A stretch of 64,000 nt of DNA from Nitrospira sp. (lineage in GTDB: Bacteria; Nitrospirota; Nitrospiria; Nitrospirales; Nitrospiraceae): assembly GCA_029194675.1 (NCBI GenBank), contig JARFXP010000001.1, forward strand, positions 1,170,501-1,234,500, read 5' to 3'. Positions 53,047 through 62,763 of the stretch are shown in pieces; position 1 is the stretch's first letter; every line of letters starts with the position of its first letter. A program made the translations under genes and the position numbers. Under the pieces are notes generated by a model. The model had not been told where the DNA came from. It saw nothing but the letters and a program-made list of their open reading frames with translations, and searched no databases.

Positions 53047-53259
53047 CTAGAGATCTTCCGGAGTAATGCCAGTCCTTTTCGCCAGACGGGCAAGCATCTT
53101 GGGACCGATTTCATCGTGATCGTGAAACGCAAACACAACATCAGGCCAGCCACCCCGTGCCAGTATCCGGTGAGACCCGGTTGTTCGTTTGATCATCCAG
53201 CCAATGCGCAGAAGAGCAGAAAGAACCCGAGGAGAGCGGGTGGAAGCCCACCGGCTCAT
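53047..53259 (-). CDS. hicA: HicA-type toxin
   Basis: 70 residues. The layout RVLSALLRIGWMIKRTTGSHRILARGGWPDVVFAFHDHDEIGPKMLARLAKRTGI fits HicA: G-S-H with the catalytic histidine, then a strand and the terminal helix (IGPKMLARLAKRTGI). Expected to cleave mRNA. The start overlaps the hicB stop, so the pair is coupled. The N terminus is Ser/Arg-rich and may start later. Confidence 0.72.
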   Translation of the reverse strand: MSRWASTRSPRVLSALLRIGWMIKRTTGSHRILARGGWPDVVFAFHDHDEIGPKMLARLAKRTGITPEDL

Positions 53260-53477
53260 GCAGCAATGAAGGAGACGTTCAGGAACTCGTCCGGAAGCGC
53301 TTCTCCATGTTCAAGGCGATCCGCCATCGCACGAAGCGCTAAGGCTTGCACCGCCGTAAGAGCTTCCGATCGATTCCGGCCATATGCCATTACCCCGGGT
53401 AAGGTCGGGACCTCCCCGATCCACCGCCCGTCATCTTCCTGTTCCAACTCAATAGTAAACTGACCGGGCTTTGCCAT
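53256..53477 (-). CDS. hicB: HicB-family antitoxin
   Basis: 73 residues from the ATG at 53477. FTIELEQEDDGRWIGEVPTLPGVMAYGRNRSEALTAVQALALR has the HicB pattern (DxxGxWxAxVPxLPGVxxxGxTxxEA). Overlaps the hicA start. Both genes are intact, unlike the neighbouring pair. Confidence 0.8.
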   Translation of the reverse strand: MAKPGQFTIELEQEDDGRWIGEVPTLPGVMAYGRNRSEALTAVQALALRAMADRLEHGEALPDEFLNVSFIAA

Positions 53478-53555
53478 ATCGCCACCCTCCGATCGATAGG
53501 CTATGCCCGACTCAGCCAAAATGCAAGATCCTGCGAATCTCCTGTCAAGCCCAAA

Positions 53556-53593
53556 TAGAAATGTCCGCTTTCTCCCAAAGTAGAAATGTCCGG
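53556..53593. repeat. Direct repeats resembling an insertion-sequence end
   Basis: TAGAAATGTCCG at 53556-53567 and again at 53581-53592, separated by TTTCTCCCAAAG-type sequence. Such repeated GAAATGTCC units occur at the ends of IS elements with multiple terminal repeats. No transposase gene is nearby on either side. Confidence 0.4.
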
Positions 53594-53729
53594 TTTATGT
53601 TCCGGCCGCCGCCGGGTGGTGTCCTCGTTCCTGCCGCCATCGCTTGCGCCATGGATGATCCGCCGGCAGCATGGACTGAAACAACGGGCTGAGGACCGGA
53701 AGAAGATGCGAATCACGGCAGCACCGCTC

Positions 53730-53757
53730 CTCAGTCCTCCGTCCTCAATCTTCAGTC
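53730..53757. repeat. Degenerate heptamer repeat
   Basis: CTCAGTC, CTCCGTC, CTCAATC, TTCAGTC just upstream of the second phnW copy. It lies at the left edge of the repeated segment; a similar array occupies the same place before copy 1 at 36952. Confidence 0.65.
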
Positions 53758-53770
53758 CTGGAGCTGGCGC

Positions 53771-54840
53771 ATGATCCTGCTCAATCCTGGACCGGTGAAC
53801 GTGTCCGAGCGGGTACGGCAGGCACTGCTGAAGCCTGACATCTGTCATCGAGGTGAATTTTCCGAACTGCTTCACCGCATCAAGCTAAACTGCTCAAGGC
53901 CTTCGTCCCGAAGCTGAATCGGACTATGTCGCCGTCGTGATGACCGGATCAGGGACGGCTGCCGTCGAAGCCGCCTTGATGTCGTCGCTCCCTCACGGCG
54001 CCGTATGCTCATCCTCAACAACGGCGTTTATGGTGAACGGATGTCCCAAATCGTGGGCCTCCATCGCCTGGGGGTGAATGAGTTGAAGTATGAATGGACG
54101 CTCGGCCGATCCGGAAAACGTGCTTCTTTCCTGCGTCAGCATCAGGAAGTACACATGCCGTCGGCATGGTGCACCATGAAGACCACCACCGGACTCCTCA
54201 ATCCTGTCCACGAGATTGCCGAGGTCGTCGATAATCAGAATCGGGTGTTTGTGCTCGATGCCGTCGGTGCTCTGGCGGGCGAGACAATCGACATTGCACG
54301 GTCACACATCTATGGTCGTGGGGACGGCGAGGAAGTGTATTCAGGGGTTTCCGGGCGTCTCGTTCGTGCTGGTGCGGAAGGAGTTCGTCGAAAAATGCGC
54401 TCGTATCCGAAGCGCTCGTGGTATCTCCATGACCCATTACATCCAACAACGGGGGCGGGGCACGATTCCCTTCGCGCCCGCGGTGCAGGTCTACTATGCC
54501 TTCGACGAGCACTCAACGAACTCCTCGAAGAAGGCGTACCCCAATCGAATCCAACGGTACAAGACGATGGCGACCCTGATCCGTGAACGAATGGCCAAGC
54601 TCGGTGTGAAGGCCCTTCTCGACGGACCGACAATCGAATACCATCACGGCCTATCACCTGCCGGATGGCGTTGCTTACGACGCGTTGCATGATCGTCTGA
54701 AGCAGCAGGGCTATGTCATTTATGCCGGTCAAGGCAACCTGGAAAACAAGATTTTCCGCGTGGCCAATATGGGGGCATTGTCCGAGGCGCAATTTGGCGG
54801 GTTTCTCGACGCCTTCGAGCACGTGTGCAAATCGGCATGA
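53771..54840 (+). pseudogene. phnW: Damaged copy of the AEP transaminase gene
   Basis: Starts MILLNPGPVNV (ATG rather than the GTG of copy 1), with synonymous changes in the first 60 bases. Then deletions break the frame: for example the EDEFYEL and IQAKLLKAF stretches are each missing bases. The K191 region survives only in a shifted frame. Net loss is 13 bases relative to copy 1. Confidence 0.85.
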
Positions 54841-55545
54841 AGGCGGTCATCCTTGCAGTGTGGGAAAACGCCTCAGGAGGTGACCCAACATCGCCCGGAA
54901 ATGCCTCATCGAGATCGGCGGCCGGTCACTCCTGTCGCTACTTAGAGTCGCTGGTTTCCGTCGGCATTCATCGGGCAGAGATCGTCGTCGGGTACAAGCA
55001 GGAGATGATTCGTGCGGCGGTCGAACAGGATGCGTGTGGCGTCAACGTCACGTTTTTGGTCAACGAGCAGTTTCACAGAGGCAGTATTTCCTCGCTGTGG
55101 ATCGCACGAACCGCGCTCGACGACGACACTATCGTGATGGATGCCGACGTGCTGTTTTCCATCCGGGAGATCCTACGGCGTCTGTGTCGTCGTCCTCTGA
55201 GAATGCGCTGTTGATGGATGAGACGGTGAAGCAGACCGGAGAAGAATGCATGGTGGTCGTGGCAGGGGGGGAGAGTTATTGCGCTGACGAAGAATATGCC
55301 GGAACAGTATGACTACGCCGGTGAAGGGTTGATTTCTTCGAGTTCGGCATGCCGACACACCTCGTGTTGTTTCGTCGCTCGAGGCTACATCGACAGCGGT
55401 TCGTGGGATATGGAGGCCGAGGACGCGCTGCGGCAGTATTTTCAGGACGTGCGGGTCGGTCATGAACGGATCGGAGGTTGCCCTGGACCGAGATCGACTT
55501 CATCGAAGACGTACGAGCTGAGTTGGAAGTTTTGCCAAGATTTGA
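54837..55545 (+). pseudogene. Damaged copy of the nucleotidyltransferase gene
   Basis: The loop AAGVGKRL is lost by deletion of about five bases after MKAVILA, and further single-base indels follow. The central part around IVMDADVLF is intact in one frame. Stop at 55543-55545 corresponds to the copy-1 end. Confidence 0.85.
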
Positions 55546-55634
55546 GAAAGTCTCGCCATGGGAGGATGCCCGATAGAATAGAGAGGACCTGCGCAAGAGA
55601 GCACTGGTGATCGCGCATCGCTGCCTATGAAAAC

Positions 55635-57061
55635 ATGAGTAGAGCATCCTTCAGAGGAGAGCCGAGATCCAAGGACTGGCGACAGCGATTCTGCTGCCAT
55701 CTGTCGGGGTATTCGGCGGTCCGATCGGGCAACAGGTCCGCGACGTGGACCTCTGACGAGCGTCGCGGGATCCAGGCTCTTTCAACGGACCGTGCTCACC
55801 CTGCAACGGGCGGGGATTCGTCAGTTAATCGTCCTTTCCGGTTCTGAGGAGGAGCAGCTGAAACAGGCGCTCGGCAAAGGGCCGCGCGTCACGATTCCCG
55901 TCCGATGGATGCCGATCCGTGAATTTCCTCTCGACGATCCTCGGACATGGGAAGCCTTGGCGGCCGAAGTGCCTGGCTTTGCGTTGGTCGCCAGCGTCAA
56001 TAGCGTATTCTCTCGGGGGTTGATCGAACGGTTGCGGCGTGACGTGCGGGACGGTCGGGCCATCGTGGTCTCTCAAGCCCCCACCGGGGCAGGTCGATCA
56101 GCTCCTGGTGCAGTGCGTACGATCGAAAGTTCAGTCCGGTCCCGGCCAGCTTCGCCCCTTCGTTTCGACGATCCGGCCCCGTGTCGCCGAGCTGGTAGTC
56201 GTACCGGCAAGCCTGATGAGCACCGCCGATCAAGCGGCGAGTGAGAAAGGAAGCCCTCCGATCCGGCAGTGGCTTGAGCGGGCTGTTGTGGATGGTCGAG
56301 TACGTGTCGTCTCGGCTGAAGAGAAACGGGGTAATTGGTATCAACCAGTCCGAACCGTGTCCGACGTCCACATAGCCGAAAGAAGTTGTTCAGTTCGCTC
56401 AAGGGGAATTTGAAGGGTTCGTCGATCGCTATTTCAATCGCAAGATCTCTCGCTGGTTCACACGCCTGTTTCTCGTCATGGGGCTGTCGCCCAATTCCAT
56501 CACGATCCTCGCCGGATTAAGTGGATTGCTTGCCATGGCCGGGTTTGGGATGGGTACCTACAGCGCCGGTATTGTGGCAGCCCTCTTGTTTCAATTGGCG
56601 GCCATCATTGATTGCTGCGACGGTGAAGTCGCGCGATTGACCTTTACCGAGTCGCCCTTTGGTGCCTGGCTCGATGTTGTCTGGACAACATCGTGCATAT
56701 GGCGATTTTTGCGGGCATCGCCGTGGGCCGCTATACGACCCACATGGGACAAGCGGACGACTGGTTTCCTCTTGCGCTAGGCGTCGCCGCGGTGTTCGGT
56801 AACGGCCTCTCGCTCTTACTTGTCGAAAAGGCGCACAAGATCAAAGCGGCGAGTGGCTGGAGAACCCCTACCCATGCAGCCTGGGCGGATGTCCTGTTAA
56901 AGAATGTCGCCAGCCGCGATTTCTCAGCGGCCTTACTGGGCTTTGCGCTGTTCGATCAACTCTATTGGTTTCTGCTCTTTGCGGTAGCCGGCACATGGCT
57001 GTTTGCCGGCATCATAGCATGGGTCATCCGTCCATCTGCAGTCTCATCCCCTCGGCCATAA
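55635..57061 (+). pseudogene. Damaged copy of the CDP-alcohol phosphatidyltransferase gene
   Basis: ATG at 55635, frameshifted within the first five codons (AGTAAGAG reads AGTAGAG). The internal stretch 55792-56090 and the C-terminal part from about 56693 are in frame with copy 1. One base is missing in the GTCTTGGACAAC sequence between D350 and D354 of the catalytic motif. Confidence 0.85.
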
Positions 57062-57086
57062 ATGCCGCATTCGCCGTCCGACTAAC

Positions 57087-58082
57087 GTGTTACGCTATAT
57101 CCTACTAGCCTTGGCCTCGTCGTTCTGAGCCTGCTTATCTGGCATATCGGACCCGCCAGCATCTATGAAGCCGCTATACGACTCGGTCCTATAGCTTTGC
57201 TCGGCATCCTGCTCCCATCTACCATCATGTATTCCATTGAAGCCTATGGGTGGAAAGTGGTGCTGGGGCGAGCGGCACAAGGGGTTCCGTTTTGGCGACT
57301 GCTGACGATTCGGACCGCCGGCGAGGTGGTGAATATGACCACTCCGGCCTACCTGGGGGCGAACCGGTGAAAGCCTTTCTGCTCAAAAGGTACGACGTTC
57401 CCATGGCAGAGGAGCCGCTTCCGTCGTGATCGCGAAGACGACCATGACAATCGCCGAGGTGTTCTATATCCTCATGGGAATCGCCCTTGCTTTCTGGATG
57501 CTGGGTGCTGGGAGTTCAGCGGGTCAGACGATCGGCTGCTCTGTTGAGCGTCGGACTGCTGGTCTGTTCAATCGGTGGATTTGTCTTTATCCAGCAGCGT
57601 GGACTCTTCGCATCGATTCTGTCATTGGTCAAGAAACTGGGCGTACGAATCCGGTCTCTGGAGACGCATGAAGAGCACCTGCGCTCGATCGACCAGACGA
57701 TTCGAAATTTCTACAGCCACCATCAAAAGGCCTTTTTGCGTCGATGGCGTTGTACTTTGGGCTGGATGGCCGAATCGTTGGAGGTGTTCGGGATTATTTA
57801 TGTACTCGGCGGTTCAGTGAGTGCGTTGTCCGCCCTCTCTATAGGAGCGCTCGCGGTTTTTATCAAGGGGGGCTCCTTCTTCATCCCCGGCAGCCTGGCG
57901 CTCAAGATGCCGGCAATCTTCTGTTGCTTCAAGCTTTCGGCTACAGTGACGTGACGGGGATCACCTTTGCGCTGCTGCGACGGTTCCGTGAGCTCGTGTG
58001 GATCGGCATCGGGCTGTTGTGTTTGGCGATGGTTGGAAAAGGCAGGATACCGCAGGATCAAGAGGTTAAAAATCCTTCCTGA
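57087..58082 (+). pseudogene. Damaged copy of the LPG-synthase-type membrane protein gene
   Basis: GTG at 57087. One base is lost near codon 10 (AGCCCTTGGCC reads AGCCTTGGCC), and others in the GGGGGGCGAACCGG, GCAGAGGGAGCC, TTTTTT and CTGGGCGCTC runs. The end at 58082 matches copy 1. The frame cannot give a complete protein. Confidence 0.85.
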
Positions 58083-58539
58083 GCGATCGTTTGAAGCCGT
58101 TCGACCATCCGATCCCATACAAACCCGTGGAGCCGAAAATCCGCCGCTCGCCCCACCTTTGTAAAACTGAAGCCCCATTCGATTCCTTGGACCCATCGAA
58201 CCTCTGCCTCTTCGACTGGGAGTGACTGTGCCTGATCTGGGAGGATCAGCCGGACGCGGAGGGTGGTCCACCGCGGCGCGGCACCGGCACACTCGATTGC
58301 GCAGCCGAACACGGTGAGGTTCATGACCTTTCCTCCGCGATCGTGTCCGCATCGGAAAACATCACGGGGTATTGCACGGCCAGGGGGACTCGATAGTGGT
58401 GTCGAAAATAGGGATATGTGGGTTCCACGGTGGCCCAGTCTAGTCGGCCTCGCGTGACAGAATGAATCCCCCTTTCGCGGGGACGAAGCGGGGTCCTCAG
58501 AATTGCGCGAATCCTACTCACAGTGAGGGCTGTACCCAT
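58058..58539 (-). pseudogene. Damaged copy of the PilZ gene 41324-41806
   Basis: Two segments in different frames. A CCC to CC change near 58331 and changes near 58160 and 58192 shift the frame; the N-terminal part (from 58539) and the C-terminal part (to 58058) are otherwise identical to copy 1. Confidence 0.8.
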
Positions 58540-58936
58540 TCAAGCGGAGTAGTGTAGTGAGGTGTTCTCGCTGAAATTGGATTATATGTCTGATCAGCAG
58601 TTCTCGATCCTGGAATTGCCATCCCTGACGAAGCGCCCATGGAGACGATACGTGTTGACTGGGTAAGCGATGGGATCAACACGCAACACTTCGAGGTAGG
58701 ACTTAAAGAGTACTTGGCCAAAGGAGCAGGGTGCAGGAGAGAATTTCGTTCACCTCGAAGGTCTGGTCGAGCGTGACGCCGATGCCGCCGCCGCTGATGT
58801 TGACGGACCGCTGGATGAGCGTTCCCTCCGCCTGGTCGCTCTCAGACTGAAGACAGATGGCCAAGGGGACGGTGATGCGATAAAACTCGCGGCGCTCTGC
58901 CGGAGAGGGCTGCGAAGCCTGGGTATCCGATGGCAT
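58540..58936 (-). pseudogene. Damaged copy of the PilZ gene 41807-42205
   Basis: The N-terminal part from the ATG at 58936 keeps RREFYRITVPL and the NISGGGIG motif. A deletion around 58720 (GCCGGGAAGGAG reads GCCAAAGGAG) and indels near 58612 and 58622 break the C-terminal part. Confidence 0.8.
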
Positions 58937-59308
58937 GGTGGAGAGGAGTATAGCAAAAAGCAGCTGCTTCTTAATCTCATTTGGCGAGAGAGTATCAGGA
59001 AAGCCGATGCCTCGCCCCTCTACGGCTGGTGGCCGACGCGGCGACCGCTCAAACGTGGGCCACCCTCCCATCATCCGGGATTCCGCAGTTGATTGTCGAT
59101 CAGGGGGAGGCGCCAGTGGCGTGCGGCGTGAATTGGAGCGCCTGCATGGAGGTGTCCGTCCGCTTCGGTGGCGGTTGCGGGGTCCTCGTCGGCTCGCTGA
59201 GCCCCCAGTCCAACTAAGGGAATCTGAGCTGAGTCTCGCTGAAACTCTGTGCCGATGGGCAGATTCAGGCTAGGGCGTAGCTAAATTCTCAGGCTGGCAA
59301 TAGCAGCA

Positions 59309-59525
59309 CTATTCGTTCTTGCTTCGACAGAGGAGGGCGAAGGAGCTGCCCAGGGCGAGGCCACCAAGGAAGGTCAAGCCGAGGATCACACCGAGCAGCG
59401 AGTTGGGTGGCCCCGCTTGGCGACGGATATATCGGTGGGCTTTGGAACTGACGGTCGCTTCGCCACCGATCCAGGTGCGCGGGTCGTCCGTCGCGGTCTC
59501 GGTTGGATCGGTCGCGGATTTCCTA
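59309..59525 (-). pseudogene. Damaged copy of the small membrane protein gene
   Basis: The start codon is changed (ATG to AGG; plus strand CAT reads CCT at 59523-59525), which also removes the overlapping stop of the PilZ gene upstream. The membrane segment itself is unchanged. Confidence 0.65.
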
Positions 59526-59843
59526 CGTCTCTCCCTTCATCGAGCGCGATACATTCGTCGATCAACTGTTCTAATCCGTCCAGTTCCTGCTGCGTTACTC
59601 CGAGAAACCTCGCCGAAAGTCCGATACCGCCCATCGGACCTGGGCTTGCTCGATCACGATCGGGTGTCATCCCCCGGCGTGAGGAGTTTGACGCTTATCT
59701 GCTTTCCCGATTGGACATCGAGAGAGCTTTCAATCGGGCACCGCCGAGCGACAGATCAACGGTCTCCCCTTCACCTCGTGCGAGTTCGCCCGAAGCAAGC
59801 TTTTGACCTTTGCAGAAACTCGATAGTGCCGACGTCTCTCCAT
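59522..59843 (-). pseudogene. Damaged copy of the PilZ gene 42792-43121
   Basis: The N-terminal MERRRHYRVSAKVK is intact from 59843. A base is lost in the GGGGGA run near 59767, so VDLSLGG shifts frame, and more deletions follow at 59611-59670. The stop codon is also lost at 59522-59524. Confidence 0.8.
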
Positions 59844-59956
59844 AGAAGGTAGAATACCTCTTTCACAGGGGAAAAGCACCTGGCGAGCCTCCCAAGTCGC
59901 TGATTGTTCATGCATTCCCTTGCAAGTCGTCGAATCTTTTCGTAAGGTACGGCTCG

Positions 59957-61568
59957 ATGGATCGATCTCGTTCGCGCCAGATACTGCTTGCCTGCGCGAG
60001 CGGACTGCTCTTGCCTCTCTGCTTTCCAAAGTTTGACCTGGGATTGCTGGCCTGGATCGTCCTGATTCCCCTCCATCTCGCGCTTGATCAATGCTCCAGA
60101 CAGCGGGCCTTTTGGATCGGTTGGTTGAGCGGAATCGTTGGATTCACCGGGATCATGGCATGGGTCGTCACCGCCATGACGACCTATGGCAAGGTTCCGG
60201 AGATCGTCAGCTACGCTATCTTGATGCTACTCACGCTGTATCTCGGACTCTATGTCGGGCTCTACTGTGTTGCCGTCGTGTGGCTGCGTGAACTCATCCC
60301 GCTACGGGATTTTTTTGCGCCCTGCTTTTGGGTCACACTCGAGCTGTTCCGTACCAACCTGCTTTCCGGCCTTCCATGGTGCCTCCTCGGCTATTCGCAA
60401 TATCGCGAGCTGGACCTGATACAGGTGGCAGACCACACCGGTGTGTACGGCATTTCTTTCCTCATTGTCCTGGTCACTGTGGCCTTCGCCGAGTTGATCT
60501 TGTGGATCATGCCGTTTTTCCGAGGATTTCATCCGGTCCAGCTGCCGTGGGAATTGCTCACCACTGCGGCCGCTCGCATGGTGCTCTCATGGTTCTACAG
60601 TTCGGCAGTCCTGAGTGCTAAGGATCTGGGCCATCATAAACCCTCCATTACTGTCGGCGTCGTTCAACCGAATATCGATCAAGCCGTGAAGTGGGATGCG
60701 TCATTCCGCGATGAGACGATGCGACGGTTCGACCGGCTGACGGCCCAACTGGGAACCAGTACCGACTTGGTCGTGTGGCCCGAGGCAGCCACGCCGTTTA
60801 TTTTTGAGCGGGAGAAAGAGTATCAGTTGCAGCTGATCGCTTGGGCGGAACGTGCGCAGGCACCGATCCTCCTCGGCAGCCCGGCATTGAGATTCTACCC
60901 TGATCGCCGCCCCTACCTCTTGAACAGCGCCTATCTGCTGGGAAGGGACGGCACAGTCCTCGGCCGTTATGATAAGCACCATCTCGTGCCGTTTGGAGAA
61001 TACATCCCCCTCAAATCCTCGCTCCTGTTCTTCCTCGATAAACTCGTCGAAGGGATCGGCGATTTCGAAGCAGGACCGGGACCGACGACGCTCTCGATCA
61101 ATCCGAAATCCTGGAACACAGAACGGTCGACCGGCACCAGGTCCGTCAAGTTCGGCGTGGCGATCTGCTATGAAGTGATCTTCCCGGATTTCGTCCGGCA
61201 ATTTGCGGCGAACGGTGCGGAGTTTCTGGTGACGATCACGAACGACGGATGGTTTGGACCGTCCTCGGCCCCTGCCCAGCACTTTGCCATGGTCGTCTTT
61301 CGCTCAGTAGAAAATCATTTGGCCTTCGCGCGCGCCGCCAACACGGGAATTTCCGGCTTCGTCGATCCGTACGGACAGATCATCGAAGCGACGCCCCTTT
61401 GTCGAGCAGACATCGTACGCCACGATCCCGACCAGACAAACCCGCACGTTTTACAGCTATTACGGCGATGTGTTTGCCCACGCCTGTGTTATAATCTGCG
61501 CGCTTTTGATTTTGGTCGGGTCTTTCCGCACGAAGGAACCAGCCCTGACGGCAATCACACCGGCATGA
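59957..61568 (+). pseudogene. lnt: Near-intact copy of lnt with a C-terminal frameshift
   Basis: In frame with copy 1 for about 490 residues, including the Glu, Lys and Cys catalytic residues; a three-base loss near 60300 keeps the frame. Near 61400 a run of five T is reduced to three, which shifts the last ~45 codons so that translation would run on to 61642. The copy-1 stop position corresponds to 61566-61568. Confidence 0.85.
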
Positions 61569-61589
61569 CCGAAGAAGGAGGATCGTGGC

Positions 61590-62734
61590 ATGTTAGAGGA
61601 CGTGGAAGTTCGTGTTCGTGCATTGGCGGAACAAGTCGCTGAACTACGGGGCATCTTTGACTTCGCTCATATGACGGCCGACTTACAAGAACTTGAAGCG
61701 CAGATGGGCCAGCCTCACTTCTGGAACGATGCCCGCGCCGCCGCAGTGGTGAGCCGGAAAAAATCGGCGATCGAGCGAGAGATCAAGCAGTGGCGCGACA
61801 TCGAGACCAAAATGGGTGATTTGGACGCACTGCTGGAACTTGCCCATGAGAGCGGCGACCCAACCCTTGAGACCGAGTTGGCTGGTGAATTGAATCAGCT
61901 GGAGCCGCGCCTCGCCACACTGCGTGTCGAGCTGCTCCTCTCGGGAGAACTGGACCCCAATAATGCCATTGTGGCGATTCATCCCGGTGCGGGCGGAACG
62001 GAATCGCAGGATTGGGCACAAATGCTCCTTCGGATGTATGTGCGGTGGGCGGAACACAAGAAATTCAAGGTAGAAACACTGGATCTGTTGCCCGGCGACG
62101 AAGCGGGTATCAAGAGCGTGACCCTCTCCATCACAGGATCGCATGCCTATGGATACCTGAAGGCGGAAGCCGGAGTCCATCGTTTGGTGCGCATTTCTCC
62201 GTTCGATTCCAACAAGCGACGGCACACCTCGTTCGCGTCGGTATTCGTCTATCCGGAGTTGAGTGAAGACATCGACGTCGTGGTCGAAGAAAAGGATCTC
62301 CGGATCGACACCTTCCGTTCAGGAGGTGCGGGGGCCAGAATGTCAACAAGGTCGAAACGGCCATCCGCATCACTCACCTGCCGACCGGTATCGTCGTGCA
62401 ATGCCAGAATGAGCGGTCTCAGCTCCAGAATCGAAACAGGGCGATGAAAATCTTAAAGGCCCGCCTCTTCGAATTGGAACAGAAGAAGAAGGAAGCCGAA
62501 TTCAACGCCATCGTCGGCGAAAAGAAGGACATCGCGTGGGGCAGCCAAATTCGTTCCTACGTGTTTCAGCCCTACCAACTGGTCAAGGATCACCGAACCG
62601 GTCATCAAGTCAGCAACGTTTCATCCGTCATGGATGGGGACCTCGATGGATTCATCGAAGCCTTTTTGACGAAGAAACTGGAGAAAGGAAGCGATCAACT
62701 CTCACCAGTGGGCGGACCGGAAGAGGACCTGTAG
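61590..62734 (+). pseudogene. prfB: Copy of prfB without the programmed shift but broken at GGQ
   Basis: CTACGGGGCATCTTTGAC has four G where copy 1 has five, so the first 22 codons run straight into the body and the in-frame TGA is removed. Many synonymous and a few amino-acid changes distinguish it from copy 1 (for example HMTADLQEL against HMRADLQEL). A deletion at about 62330 (GGTGCGGGGGCCAG) shifts the frame exactly before the GGQ motif; the rest continues in another frame to 62734. Confidence 0.85.
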
Positions 62735-62763
62735 CGGGATTGCCGAAGGGTAAGAAGGGGAAA

